Below are positions 24,317 through 31,838 of a DNA stretch of 39,850 nucleotides, piece by piece. The notes under the pieces were generated by a model. The model saw only the letters and a program-made list of their open reading frames with translations, did not search any database and was not told the DNA's origin. Source of the stretch: JBBQKP01 sp038326995. GTDB lineage: Bacteria; Planctomycetota; Phycisphaerae; Tepidisphaerales; Tepidisphaeraceae. How positions within the stretch are numbered: the first letter of the stretch is position 1; each line of letters opens with the position of its first letter. A program made the translations under genes and the position numbers. The stretch spans positions 1 through 39,850 of the forward strand of contig JBBQKP010000002.1 in assembly GCA_038326995.1 (NCBI GenBank), written 5' to 3'.

Positions 24317-25057
24317 ATGGTCTTATCTATGGCGTCGGACGTGCCGGACGATTACTCGCAGCCTCGTAACGCCGGTGGCGTGGGTGAGGGTTATCGGGAC
24401 AAGGATGTTTCGAGCGACGGTCAGATCGACGGTCAGATCGACGGTCAGATCGATAGTGCTGGTCAAAGTCCTGGAGCCGAGGACGGCCGACTCGTAAGGC
24501 TGACGCTGGCCGGCGATCCCAAGGCATACGACCGCTTGGTCGAAAAATATCAGCGTCAGGCCGCCGCGGTCTCATATCGCCTTCTGGGCAATCACGCCGA
24601 CGCCGCAGAGATCACGCAGGATGCGTTCCTCAAGACGTATGCATCGCTCGCGGAACTGCAAAAGCCAGAGGCATTCGTCGGCTGGCTGATGCGAACCGTA
24701 TCGAACCTTTCGCTCAACAAGCGACGCGGCCGATCGCTTCGCAAGGCGGCTTCTCTCGAAGAACAAATGGGCGCGGGCAGTGGAAGCGACCACAGCACCG
24801 ACTCGGGCGGAGAAGGTCTTCACGGCGGCGAAACTGACCCGGCCCGCACTGCGATGGGAAAAGAGCTGGGCGAGCAACTCAAGCGCGCCATGAATGATCT
24901 CCCGGAAAAGCAGCGACAGGTGCTGACAATGTTTTCGATCGACGGGCGTTCGCAAAAGGACATTGCAGACCAACTGGGATGCAGCGTCGAGGCCGTCAAG
25001 TGGCATGTCTTTCAGGCCCGCAAAAAACTCAAGGACATGCTGAAGGATTTTCTTTAA
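24317..25057 (+). CDS. ECF-type RNA polymerase sigma factor
   Basis: This 246-residue protein has the two sigma-70 regions of an ECF factor. Region 2 is at ~65-135 (LTLAGDPKAYDRLVEKYQ, LGNHADAAEITQDAFLKTY, FVGWLMRTVSNLSLNKRR). Region 4 is at ~190-243 (LPEKQRQVLTMFSIDGRS, then IADQLGCSVEAVKWHVFQAR, the helix-turn-helix). An unusual N-terminal ~50 residues are polar and include three DGQI repeats. The linker between regions is also long and Gly/Ser-rich (GAGSGSDHSTDSGGEG). Start ATG 24317 has AGG 3 nt upstream; ATG 24329 is possible. The putative anti-sigma gene follows by 33 bp, the usual pairing. The stimulus is unknown, but the membrane partner and the upstream lipid A gene suggest envelope stress. 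Confidence 0.93.
   Translation: MVLSMASDVPDDYSQPRNAGGVGEGYRDKDVSSDGQIDGQIDGQIDSAGQSPGAEDGRLVRLTLAGDPKAYDRLVEKYQRQAAAVSYRLLGNHADAAEITQDAFLKTYASLAELQKPEAFVGWLMRTVSNLSLNKRRGRSLRKAASLEEQMGAGSGSDHSTDSGGEGLHGGETDPARTAMGKELGEQLKRAMNDLPEKQRQVLTMFSIDGRSQKDIADQLGCSVEAVKWHVFQARKKLKDMLKDFL
24419..24454 (+). repeat. 12-bp in-frame tandem repeat in the sigma gene, three copies
   Basis: GGTCAGATCGAC is repeated twice and then GGTCAGATCGAT, encoding DGQI units in the sigma factor's N-terminal tail. The copies are identical except for the last base, so duplication is recent. Confidence 0.9.
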
Positions 25058-25090
25058 GGTCCAGATCGCGACACGGTATGGAAAGTTACT

Positions 25091-25807
25091 ATGGAACTCG
25101 ATTACGAATATCTTCTCAGCCAGCAGCTCGACGGCACACTCTCACCCGACGATGAAGCAGTGCTGTTGGAAGTAATTTCGCGAAATCCGAAGCTTCAGGC
25201 AGTGCAGGCGCAGTATCAGGCGATTGATCGCGGGTTTGATCTTCTGGCGGTCGACAAGCACATCGATTTTTCCCGCATCAGGTCTCACGTGACGCGAGAG
25301 ATCCGGGCGACGATTGTTCAGCCAGACGCGATTCACCCGCACGCGATTCACTCAACTGCGATTCACTCAACTGCGATTCACACACACTCAGATCGGTTAA
25401 AAACCGATGTTGGTCGCTTGCGGATTTTTGGCATTCCAAAAATCGCGTTAAAAATCGCCGCCGCGATCGCGATTGTCAGCGGCGTGGGTGTTCTCGCGGT
25501 TCAGAACATGCCGGGGCGAAATGGTGTCGGGCCGAGCCGCGAAGTGGCGATTTCACAAAAGTTACCGATGAAGTCATCGGCGGCACTCGTTCGAATTGAG
25601 CTCGCGGATCTTCCGGAGATGAATTCGGCGGTGGCGCGTGTCGAGCTCGCGATTCCTGATGATCTCGCCGCGGTGGATGCGGCGATGCTGTTCGCGGCCG
25701 ACCCGGATGCTTCATCGTTTCGCGTGATGATTGCCCCGAATAGTCGGTCGTCAAATCGTTCGGGATCAGCGACTCAGTTGCCCGGCATTTCGGATTGGCT
25801 TCGATAG
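25091..25807 (+). CDS. Putative membrane anti-sigma factor
   Basis: The 238-residue protein begins MELDYEYLLSQQLDGTLSPD, an acidic helical start seen in many planctomycete anti-sigma proteins (a short LDGxLSxxE segment), but it has no zinc-binding HxxxCxxC motif. Residues 118-138 are a single transmembrane segment (IALKIAAAIAIVSGVGVLAV). The C-terminal ~100 residues would be periplasmic. Between cytosolic helices and membrane lies a four-copy AIH[PST][HAT] linker. It follows the ECF sigma gene by 33 bp. The anti-sigma role is inferred from order, topology and the N-terminal style; direct homology is not certain. Confidence 0.7.
   Translation: MELDYEYLLSQQLDGTLSPDDEAVLLEVISRNPKLQAVQAQYQAIDRGFDLLAVDKHIDFSRIRSHVTREIRATIVQPDAIHPHAIHSTAIHSTAIHTHSDRLKTDVGRLRIFGIPKIALKIAAAIAIVSGVGVLAVQNMPGRNGVGPSREVAISQKLPMKSSAALVRIELADLPEMNSAVARVELAIPDDLAAVDAAMLFAADPDASSFRVMIAPNSRSSNRSGSATQLPGISDWLR
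25328..25387 (+). repeat. 15-bp in-frame tandem repeat in the anti-sigma gene, four copies
   Basis: Units GCGATTCACCCGCAC, GCGATTCACTCAACT (twice) and GCGATTCACACACAC encode AIHxx pentapeptides. Two copies are identical. The His-rich linker lies just before the transmembrane segment. Confidence 0.88.
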
Positions 25808-25858
25808 AATCTCGGGGCAGCAAACGTGGGACAACGCCGACAATCTATTTCCCACAAA

Positions 25859-25932
25859 TCAGGGTGACAGGATTCGAACCTGCGGCCTTCTGGTCCCAAA
25901 CCAGACGCTCTACCAAGCTGAGCTACACCCTG
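25859..25932 (-). tRNA. tRNA-Pro (anticodon UGG)
   Basis: On the minus strand a 74-nt cloverleaf folds: acceptor CAGGGTG with CACCCTG, D arm with AGCTCAGCTTGGTAGAGC, anticodon stem TCTGG/CCAGA with loop TTTGGGA, and T loop GTTCGAATC. The anticodon TGG reads proline codons. The discriminator is A and no CCA is encoded. It is convergent with the anti-sigma gene, ending 51 bp from it. Confidence 0.95.
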
Positions 25933-25955
25933 GACGAATGCACCATAACACACAT

Positions 25956-25986
25956 TTGACTCCCGGGCCACTGCGAGCGTTATCAT
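25956..25986 (+). promoter_or_regulatory. Promoter-like pair with leaderless geometry
   Basis: TTGACT (25956-25961), 19 bp, then TATCAT (25981-25986), followed by GTGGCG and the ATG at 25993. Both hexamers are close to the sigma-70 consensus, and the -10 ends 6 nt before the start codon. Confidence 0.5.
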
Positions 25987-25992
25987 GTGGCG

Positions 25993-27420
25993 ATGAGACG
26001 AATGCTCACTCGATCGGCGATGCTCGTGTTATCGGTGTCGACGCTATCGGTTTTCGCGACATCACATGTCGCGCCGACGACTCATCCGACGACAGCAGCC
26101 ACACATTCGGGCGGTGAAAACATCGAAGAAAATCACTCGGAGAATGAGCCACTAGCGAAGCTGGTACAGCAACTTGCTTCAGAAGACGTGGCCGTGCGTG
26201 ATGCGGCCGAGACCAGCATAATCGCTCTTGGGAGTAAGTCTCTGCCCGGCCTGCGGCAATTGTTCGCCGAGGCGACGGACCCGGAAGTACAGGACCGACT
26301 CGAACGTTCGATAGTAGTCCTTGAGCGTGCCAAATTGATCGAGCCGACCCGGGTCACGATCAGATTGACGAATCCGACCGCGGTGGAATTAGCGCAGGAA
26401 GTCGGCAAGTCTTTCGGACTTCGCTCGAGCTCGCCCGACCAGATCGAGCAGTTCAATCGCATGCCCCAGTTCAATAAGAAGCTGGGCGATGTTGAACTGA
26501 TTGACGTCACATGGAAAGAAGCGACGGAGTTTTTACGCAAGCGTGGTGCGATGACGATCCGTATCGACAACTCGAGAAATGACGTTCCGAGTTTTTTCAT
26601 TCAACCCGGTGGGAACCCAGAGCAGCAGCAGGGCAGGCAGATCGATCTTGGCATGGTGCGCGTCGCCGCGACGAACATCAGCTACAACTGGTCACAGCCC
26701 ATCGGCCCTGTCGGTGGGGCCAAGCCGCGCGAGAACAGCTCTCTCAGCATTCAATTCATGGCTTTGGGCGAGCCGCGATTGCTCGACCCGGCCGTTCTGC
26801 AGTCGGCCCAATTTCAGTTTATCGAAGTCATTGATTCCAACGGCAATTCGATCCTCAACAAGCAAAGCAATCGTGGCTGGGGCGGAAAAAACGGTGAGGT
26901 CATTGCGCAGGCACCTGCCCAGCTCGATATGCCGAAGAATCCGGGTGACGTGATCAAATCCCTTCGCGGCGAGCTTCGCCTGCGACTGGTCAATGCGTTT
27001 GACGTGTTCCAGTCCGATCAGGTTGCCGTCGGTCAACCTTTACCCGTTGTGCTTGGGAGTGATCGACTTAATCTCGTTGTAAATAACGAGGGTATCAACA
27101 TCGCCGTCGAACTGACTGGTAAAATGCAGAGTTTAGACCTCATCGACGGCCGTAATCAGCAGATACCGATCACCGACCTGATACGAATCAGTGTCGTCGA
27201 TTCGCTCGATTTGCCCCTCCTTTCTCAGGGTACAAATACAAACCACAGCAATCAGGAGGTGAAATTGTCGAATCTCTATCTGCCAAGAGTGAATCAACCG
27301 GGCAAGGGTCAGGTTGATGTGACGTTTCCTCTTAAGGTCAAGATCACGCGCACCAGAACGACGACGGACGTCATGATTCCGTTTGAGTTTACGGATTTAC
27401 CAATGATGCCACGCATGTGA
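25993..27420 (+). CDS. Exported orphan with HEAT-like N-terminal region
   Basis: I do not recognise the family. From ATG 25993 it has 475 residues; GTG 25987 would add two. A signal peptide is clear (MLVLSVSTLSVFATSHVAP). A His/Thr-rich stretch is followed by HEAT-like helices at ~50-110 (LVQQLASEDVAVRDAAETSI, LPGLRQLFAEATDPEVQDRL). Most of the rest is beta-rich: TRVTIRLTNPTAVELAQEVG, VELIDVTWKEATEFLRKRG, then long Ig-like segments with QFIEVIDSNGNSILNKQS and VKITRTRTTTDVMIPFEF near the end. The design suggests a periplasmic or surface protein. It is preceded by a good promoter-like pair and followed by a hairpin that more clearly serves rpsD on the other strand. Confidence 0.78.
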   Translation: MRRMLTRSAMLVLSVSTLSVFATSHVAPTTHPTTAATHSGGENIEENHSENEPLAKLVQQLASEDVAVRDAAETSIIALGSKSLPGLRQLFAEATDPEVQDRLERSIVVLERAKLIEPTRVTIRLTNPTAVELAQEVGKSFGLRSSSPDQIEQFNRMPQFNKKLGDVELIDVTWKEATEFLRKRGAMTIRIDNSRNDVPSFFIQPGGNPEQQQGRQIDLGMVRVAATNISYNWSQPIGPVGGAKPRENSSLSIQFMALGEPRLLDPAVLQSAQFQFIEVIDSNGNSILNKQSNRGWGGKNGEVIAQAPAQLDMPKNPGDVIKSLRGELRLRLVNAFDVFQSDQVAVGQPLPVVLGSDRLNLVVNNEGINIAVELTGKMQSLDLIDGRNQQIPITDLIRISVVDSLDLPLLSQGTNTNHSNQEVKLSNLYLPRVNQPGKGQVDVTFPLKVKITRTRTTTDVMIPFEFTDLPMMPRM

Positions 27421-27471
27421 TCCGGTGGGCACGTGCGCATCATTCGTATAAGAAAGCTGGACAAATAAAAA

Positions 27472-27497
27472 CACCCACGGCCTCCGCGCCGTGGGTG
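27472..27497 (-). terminator. Rho-independent terminator for rpsD (possibly bidirectional)
   Basis: CACCCACGGC and GCCGTGGGTG make a perfect 10-bp stem with a 6-nt loop. On the minus strand it is followed by TTTTTATTTG, a good U-tract, so it ends the rpsD transcript 28 bp after its stop. On the plus strand the tail is CTTCTTTG, weaker but possibly useful for the orphan gene ending at 27420. It is the only convincing intrinsic terminator I found in the window. Confidence 0.88.
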
Positions 27498-27525
27498 CTT
27501 CTTTGAATCCCATCGATCGTTTGAA

Positions 27526-28122
27526 TTATCGATAGAGTTCGATGATCAGATTCATCGTGACTTCGAACGGAACGTCCGAAGGTTTGGGAGGTGCGATGAT
27601 CTTGGCGGTGAGCTGGGCGGGATTCCATTCGATCCAGGCCGGAATTTGGTGGCCTGCCATGGACTCCATGTTCTCACGCAGCAGCTTGTGCCCGCGCTCG
27701 CGGAAGGTGATTTCCATTCCCGGCTCGACCTGGTAGCTGGGACGATCGACCTTCTTGCCGTTCACTTTGATGTGGCCGTGAACGACGAGCTGTCGCGCGG
27801 CCCAGATCGTGCGGGCGACGCCGAGGCGGCGGATCAGATTGTCGAGGCGCGACTCGAGCAAGGCGATGAGCGTGTCGCCCGTGTTGCCTTTTGACCTACC
27901 GGCGATTTCAAAGAACCGGCGGAACTGACGTTCCTGAATGTTGTAGTGGTAGCGAAGCTTCTGCTTCTCCGCCAGACGCAGGCCGTACTCGGTATTGCGC
28001 CGGCCGCGATAGCCGTGCATGCCGGGGATGACCAGTTCCTTTGCGGTGTGCTTGGGAATATCGGCAATGGGCACGCCGACGCGACGAGAGAGACGAACTT
28101 TCGGGCCGAGGTATCGAGACAT
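27526..28122 (-). CDS. rpsD: 30S ribosomal protein S4
   Basis: S4 nucleates 30S assembly by binding 16S rRNA. The 198 residues begin MSRYLGPKVRLSRRVGVPI and contain KQKLRYHYNIQERQFRRFFE and the S4 RNA-binding domain LESRLDNLIRRLGVARTIWA ... VVHGHIKVNGKKVDRPSY. No cysteines are present, so this is the zinc-free form. The start has AGGA about 12 nt upstream. In many bacteria rpsD sits in the alpha operon with rpsM, rpsK and rpoA; here it is separate and lies downstream of rpsR on the same strand, with a 212-bp gap containing a 13-bp tandem repeat. Confidence 0.97.
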   Translation of the reverse strand: MSRYLGPKVRLSRRVGVPIADIPKHTAKELVIPGMHGYRGRRNTEYGLRLAEKQKLRYHYNIQERQFRRFFEIAGRSKGNTGDTLIALLESRLDNLIRRLGVARTIWAARQLVVHGHIKVNGKKVDRPSYQVEPGMEITFRERGHKLLRENMESMAGHQIPAWIEWNPAQLTAKIIAPPKPSDVPFEVTMNLIIELYR

Positions 28123-28153
28123 GAAAAATCTTTCCTAATTCGAAACGACGCAG

Positions 28154-28192
28154 ACACAGATTTTTGACACAGATTTTTGACACAGATTCTTG
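28154..28192. repeat. 13-bp tandem repeat upstream of rpsD, three copies plus a partial
   Basis: ACACAGATTTTTG occurs twice, then ACACAGATTCTTG, then a partial ACACA. Each junction contains TTGACACA on the plus strand, that is, a TTGACA hexamer every 13 bp. The array lies between rpsR and rpsD, 32 bp upstream of the rpsD start. The rest of the 28193-28334 gap shows no gene. Confidence 0.88.
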
Positions 28193-28334
28193 ACACATGT
28201 CATTAAGACTGGTCGCGTCGCCCGGGACATGCAAGACGAATCAGATTGATTCGTCCGCGAATTCGGTGTTGATCTGGTTCCGGGGCAGATCAACTTCCGG
28301 CCGCCCGCACTGTGCGAGGCTGGCGTTAAGAAAA

Positions 28335-28676
28335 TTACTGAGTGACGTTGACATAAGGCACAAGCGCCATGTATCGGGCACGCTTGATCGCCTGTGCGAT
28401 CATTCGCTGCTCAAGCGCGGTGGCGGTGTTGCGTTTGCGGCTCTGGAGCTTGCCGTTGCCGCTCATCAGTCGGCGGAGACTTTCGTTCTCCTTGTAGTCG
28501 ATGTAGCGCACGCCCGAGGCCGAGACCTTCATGGGCTTAGGACGGGGTTGCTGCTGGCGTGGGCCTGTGAATCCGCCGGCACCTGCGAAACCGCCAGGGC
28601 CTGAATTGCCGCGGCTGTCGCCAGACCTGTTATCGCCGGACCTGCTGTCACTCGATTTATTGTCGCGTTCGCTCAT
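28335..28676 (-). CDS. rpsR: 30S ribosomal protein S18 with extended N-terminus
   Basis: The last ~65 of 113 residues are S18: YIDYKENESLRRLMSGNGKL, then RKRNTATALEQRMIAQAIKR and ARYMALVPYV. Typical bacterial S18 is about 75 residues. The extra ~40 N-terminal residues are low-complexity and polar (SERDNKSSDSRSGDNRSGDS, then Gly/Pro-rich with GGFAGAGGF). I chose ATG 28676 because AGGA lies about 12 nt upstream; the frame is open further to 28712 but without a better start. The gene is not beside rpsF, ssb or rplI as in most bacteria but upstream of rpsD. Confidence 0.93.
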   Translation of the reverse strand: MSERDNKSSDSRSGDNRSGDSRGNSGPGGFAGAGGFTGPRQQQPRPKPMKVSASGVRYIDYKENESLRRLMSGNGKLQSRKRNTATALEQRMIAQAIKRARYMALVPYVNVTQ

Positions 28677-28743
28677 GAAAAGGAATCCTGTAGCTGAATT
28701 GGAAGAATGCACCGCTTAGCCGTGTATCGGCGACGGATCGACA

Positions 28744-28771
28744 AATATACGCAATCAATGCCGCAGTTCAA
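28744..28771 (-). promoter_or_regulatory. Promoter-like pair for rpsR
   Basis: On the minus strand TTGAAC (28771-28766), 16 bp, TATATT (28749-28744) match the sigma-70 consensus well. Transcription would start about 60 nt before the S18 ATG, leaving a normal leader with an SD, unlike the leaderless-looking genes. Confidence 0.5.
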
Positions 28772-28858
28772 GAGGCCCGATACCTGAAAACGGTGACACG
28801 CCGGTTGGTCTAAAACACCGACGTGTTCGAGCGACCGACAGTTCAAGACGCATTGCAT

Positions 28859-28888
28859 TTGACTTGTTCGTCGAATCCTCTCTAACCT
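28859..28888 (+). promoter_or_regulatory. Promoter-like pair for cysK
   Basis: TTGACT (28859-28864), 18 bp, TAACCT (28883-28888). A start about 7 nt downstream leaves a leader of ~25 nt that contains ACGGAG as the SD for the ATG at 28920. Confidence 0.45.
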
Positions 28889-28919
28889 ATAGGAAATCAC
28901 TTTTACGGAGAACACTCAC

Positions 28920-29882
28920 ATGCCGCTCAAACCACAAGGCCGAATTTTCAGCTCGATCACCGAAACCATTGGCGGCACGCCGCTGGTGAAAATTAACCGA
29001 CTCATTCCGCCCGGCCAGGCGACGGTTCTTGCGAAATGTGAATTCTTCAACCCGCTGTCCAGCGTCAAAGATCGCATCGGCATGGCGATGATCGAAGACG
29101 GCGAGCGGACTGGAAAAATCGAGAAAGATACCGTGCTGGTCGAGCCGACCAGCGGCAACACGGGCATCGCGCTCGCATTCGTCGCGGCGGCGAAGGGCTA
29201 TAAGCTCGTCTTGACCATGCCCGAAAGCATGTCGATGGAGCGCCGCCGATTGCTCAAGGCATTGGGCGCGGAGCTCGTTCTCACCCCGGCCGACCAGGGA
29301 ATGAAAGGCGCCATCGCCAAGGCGCACGAACTCGTGAAGACGTTCTCCAAGGCCTACATGCCGATGCAATTTTCCAACCCCGCCAACGTTAAAGTTCACC
29401 ACGAAACCACGGCAGAGGAAATCTGGCAGGATACCGGCGGAAATGTGGATTTCATCGTCTCGGGCGTGGGCACGGGCGGCACGATCACGGGCGTCGCAGA
29501 AATCATCAAAAAGCGACGTCCTTCGTTCAAGGCCATCGCGGTCGAGCCGCTTACGTCGCCGGTGATTAGTCAGAAGATGAACGGGGAAGAGATCAAGCCG
29601 GGCCGCCATAAAATTCAAGGCATTGGCGCGGGCTTTGTTCCCGACAACCTTCATACCGACATCGTCGACGAAGTTATTCACGTCACCGATGAACAGGCCT
29701 TCGAGTGGGGCAGGCGTTTGGCGAGCGAGGAAGGAATTCTGGGCGGCATCAGTTCGGGCGGAAATATGTACGCGTCGTCCGTGCTGGCCGCACGACCGGA
29801 AAACAAGGGCAAAGTGATCGTGACGATCATGTGCAGCTCGGGCGAGCGTTACCTCAGCACGCCACTCTTCCCAGCAGAGTGA
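28920..29882 (+). CDS. cysK: Cysteine synthase A (O-acetylserine sulfhydrylase)
   Basis: The enzyme condenses O-acetylserine, product of the CysE at 12-13 kb, with sulfide to give cysteine. The 320 residues start with ITETIGGTPLVKINRL; the PLP lysine is Lys50 in NPLSSVKDRIG, the substrate loop TSGNTG is at 77-82, and GVGTGGTITGVA and GISSGGN bind the cofactor phosphate and substrate. GAGFVPDNLH is also typical. ACGGAG lies upstream of the ATG. The stop TGA at 29880-29882 lies inside the first unit of a 14-bp tandem array, so the last codons (PAE-stop) are part of the repeat. Divergent from rpsR and convergent with trpF. Confidence 0.96.
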   Translation: MPLKPQGRIFSSITETIGGTPLVKINRLIPPGQATVLAKCEFFNPLSSVKDRIGMAMIEDGERTGKIEKDTVLVEPTSGNTGIALAFVAAAKGYKLVLTMPESMSMERRRLLKALGAELVLTPADQGMKGAIAKAHELVKTFSKAYMPMQFSNPANVKVHHETTAEEIWQDTGGNVDFIVSGVGTGGTITGVAEIIKKRRPSFKAIAVEPLTSPVISQKMNGEEIKPGRHKIQGIGAGFVPDNLHTDIVDEVIHVTDEQAFEWGRRLASEEGILGGISSGGNMYASSVLAARPENKGKVIVTIMCSSGERYLSTPLFPAE

Positions 29883-30012
29883 TTTCAGCAGAGTGATTTC
29901 AGCAGAGTGATTTCAGCAGAGTGATTTCAGCGGAGTGAGTTCAGCTGAGTGATTTCAGCTGAGTGAGTTCAGCTGAGTGAGTTCAGCTGAGTGAGTTCAG
30001 CTGAGTGAGTTC
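29873..30012. repeat. 14-bp tandem array, ten copies, starting inside the cysK stop region
   Basis: The unit is AGCAGAGTGATTTC in copies 1-4, AGCGGAGTGAGTTC in 5, then AGCTGAGTG[AT][GT]TTC-type in 6-10. A degenerate eleventh (GGGCAAGTGAATTG) follows at 30013-30026. Copies 6-10 share T at the fourth base and mostly G at the eleventh, so two sub-blocks expanded separately. Later copies can fold as GCTGA/TCAGC hairpins, with TCAGCTGA at the junctions. The array fills the convergent gap between cysK and trpF; no other gene is there. Confidence 0.95.
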
Positions 30013-30040
30013 GGGCAAGTGAATTGTTTTTGCGAAAGGT

Positions 30041-30706
30041 TTACATCTGTGCGTTCACCGCGCGGACGAACGCCTGCATTCTTTCCGCGGACTTCAAGCC
30101 CGGCACGGCTTCTTCTACGCCGCTGCTCACGTCGACCGAAAGCGTGTCTAAGAATCCGGCGAATCGTCGAACGATTTCGCCGACATTTTCCGCGTTTAAT
30201 CCCCCAGCCAGCACGATCGGCGGCAAATCAGAGCGGCCTTGCAATAACGCCTCGACGGCGTCCCAGTCATTCGCGTGACCTGTTCCACCCCCAACCCCGA
30301 GCCCGCTTTTGGTTGGCGAGTCGATCAAGAGTGCCGCAAGATTTGCGGGCCTGGAATTAATCCAAGCGCCGGCGTCTTCGACCGTGACGGCTTTGATGAC
30401 CGAAATCGGCGAGAGCGCATTGACCAAACTGAGCGTTTCGGTGCCGTGCAGTTGGACGTGTGAAAGCTGGAGCTTGATCGCCCGGTCGATGATCAAATCA
30501 GGATCGGCATCGACGAACAGCCCGACACGGGACACGAACGCGGGCAGGACTGAAAAAATCGCCGCGGCCGTCTCCATGTTTACAGCGCGCACGCGACCGG
30601 GCGCGTGCAGCACCACGCCGATCGCATCGACGCCCAATTGAGCCGCCACGAGTGCGTCGGCCGCGCGGGTCATTCCACAGATTTTGATACGGGTTCGATG
30701 GGGCAT
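30041..30706 (-). CDS. trpF: Phosphoribosylanthranilate isomerase
   Basis: TrpF performs the Amadori rearrangement in tryptophan synthesis. The 221-residue TIM barrel shows RIKICGMTRAADAL with the catalytic Cys10, GVDAIGVVLHAPGRVR, VGLFVDAD, LSHVQLHGTE, the late LAGGLNAENVGEIV and the catalytic Asp in LDTLSVDVSSGVE. Other trp genes are not in the window. It begins 22 bp after the stop of the dehydrogenase-like gene on the same strand, so the two may be co-transcribed. The upstream CTAATAATC resembles an imperfect -10. Its stop lies 28 bp from the end of the 14-bp array. Confidence 0.95.
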   Translation of the reverse strand: MPHRTRIKICGMTRAADALVAAQLGVDAIGVVLHAPGRVRAVNMETAAAIFSVLPAFVSRVGLFVDADPDLIIDRAIKLQLSHVQLHGTETLSLVNALSPISVIKAVTVEDAGAWINSRPANLAALLIDSPTKSGLGVGGGTGHANDWDAVEALLQGRSDLPPIVLAGGLNAENVGEIVRRFAGFLDTLSVDVSSGVEEAVPGLKSAERMQAFVRAVNAQM

Positions 30707-30728
30707 GATTATTAGAGTGCTCAGCTTT

Positions 30729-31712
30729 CTATCGCGCTGTCGCCGCTGGAATATCGAGCATGGTTCGCAGGCCCGGCAAGACGGTCGGCAGCAGTCGAGC
30801 CGTATTGACCAGCGCCGCCACTGTCGCGCTATCGCCCGGCGTGCTTCCGGGCACGGTGATTTTCAGCGGCACCGGCCCGCTGATTTCGATCTCGTCGCGC
30901 GGGTTCGGCTCCGCGCACGCCATGATGAGATCGAGCTCAATCTCCAGCCCGTCGCCCGACCACGTTCCGCGATTGTGCATGCCGCGAACTTTGCCGACTT
31001 CGATCACGCCCAGGCCGCTGGTGATGGGCGATGTCGCGACGAGAGGTTCGAGCGTTTCAACCACGCCGCCCGGCGAGACCTTGCGACCCAGCCCCGCGGC
31101 GATCATCGCGATGCTTTCCGCAAGCCCCTTATGGCCGATCGCGCCCTTGCTCTTAAGATCGTTGAAGTGCTCGACCGTCATCGTGCTGCCGACTTTTTGC
31201 TGCAGAGGCAATCGGCGGGTCAGGGCATCGACCCGCCGGATGCATTTGACCTTGGTCACACTCGCCACCATCGACGAGATTTGCAGTGCCAGGAGGTCCA
31301 TCACATATCCGGGGTTCACGCCCGTGCCCAGAAGCGCGACGCCGGCTTGTTTCGCCTTGGCGTCGATTTCCTTAGCCAGAGTCGAGTGACGATATTCGGG
31401 CCAGGCCATTTCCTCGCACGAACTCGTGACGTGCAGTTTACGTGCGATGCAGGCGCGAATGAGCGGGGCCGCCTTGTCGAAAAAACTTGTTGTGCAGATC
31501 ACCGCAACGTCCGCGGCAGGGACTTCGTCGAGCGACGCGACGACTCTCGGCCCGTCAACTGTTGCTGCAGAGTCGAGTTGCATAAGCGTCTTGCCGAGCT
31601 TTTCAGGATCAAGATCGACAAGCCCGACGAGCGAAACTCCGCGTGCGGTGGTGGCGATTTTGGCTACTGCAAGTCCGATGGGCCCGAGCCCGATTACGAT
31701 GAGTCTGGTCAT
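30729..31712 (-). CDS. Dihydrodipicolinate-reductase-fold NAD(P) dehydrogenase (2,4-diaminopentanoate dehydrogenase-like)
   Basis: From ATG 31712 it has 327 residues. The Rossmann start MTRLIVIGLGPIGLAVAKIA is followed by SLVGLVDLDPEKLG, ADVAVICTTSF, and HVTSSCEEMAWP, the pattern of DapB-fold proteins. GTGVNPGYVMDLL and IRRVDALTRRLPLQQKVGST fit the subfamily that includes 2,4-diaminopentanoate dehydrogenase and related amino-acid dehydrogenases. It lacks the classic DapB substrate loop, so it is probably not the lysine-pathway DapB. A TTG at 31736 would add 8 residues. It is upstream of trpF by 22 bp and divergent from the SDR at 31839. Confidence 0.75.
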   Translation of the reverse strand: MTRLIVIGLGPIGLAVAKIATTARGVSLVGLVDLDPEKLGKTLMQLDSAATVDGPRVVASLDEVPAADVAVICTTSFFDKAAPLIRACIARKLHVTSSCEEMAWPEYRHSTLAKEIDAKAKQAGVALLGTGVNPGYVMDLLALQISSMVASVTKVKCIRRVDALTRRLPLQQKVGSTMTVEHFNDLKSKGAIGHKGLAESIAMIAAGLGRKVSPGGVVETLEPLVATSPITSGLGVIEVGKVRGMHNRGTWSGDGLEIELDLIMACAEPNPRDEIEISGPVPLKITVPGSTPGDSATVAALVNTARLLPTVLPGLRTMLDIPAATAR

Positions 31713-31825
31713 GCTTGCGAATGTGCGGTTTTGCAAGCGCGAAGTCCAGCGTGGCGCGGGTGATCGGCGAATTCATGAAAGTTTGATTGTGAAAGATTCA
31801 CTCGCATGTTCGCATCGCGTTGCGA

Positions 31826-31831
31826 TACGAT
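31826..31831 (+). promoter_or_regulatory. -10-like TACGAT, 7 nt before the SDR ATG
   Basis: TACGAT is followed by GAGGCCC and the ATG at 31839. GAGG in the gap could also act as an SD at short spacing, so this case is ambiguous between leaderless and SD-led initiation. Confidence 0.3.
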
Positions 31832-31838
31832 GAGGCCC

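Noticed and set aside
28887..29681. A 264-codon frame antisense to cysK
   Set aside because: cysK is unmistakable on the plus strand; the antisense frame has no start signal or family features.
29873..30026. CRISPR array
   Set aside because: Units of 14 bp are directly adjacent with no unique spacers, and no cas gene is nearby.
30684..31763. A 359-codon plus-strand open frame across trpF's start and the dehydrogenase-like gene
   Set aside because: It overlaps two well-supported minus-strand genes over its whole length, is Arg/His-rich and has no domain signature.
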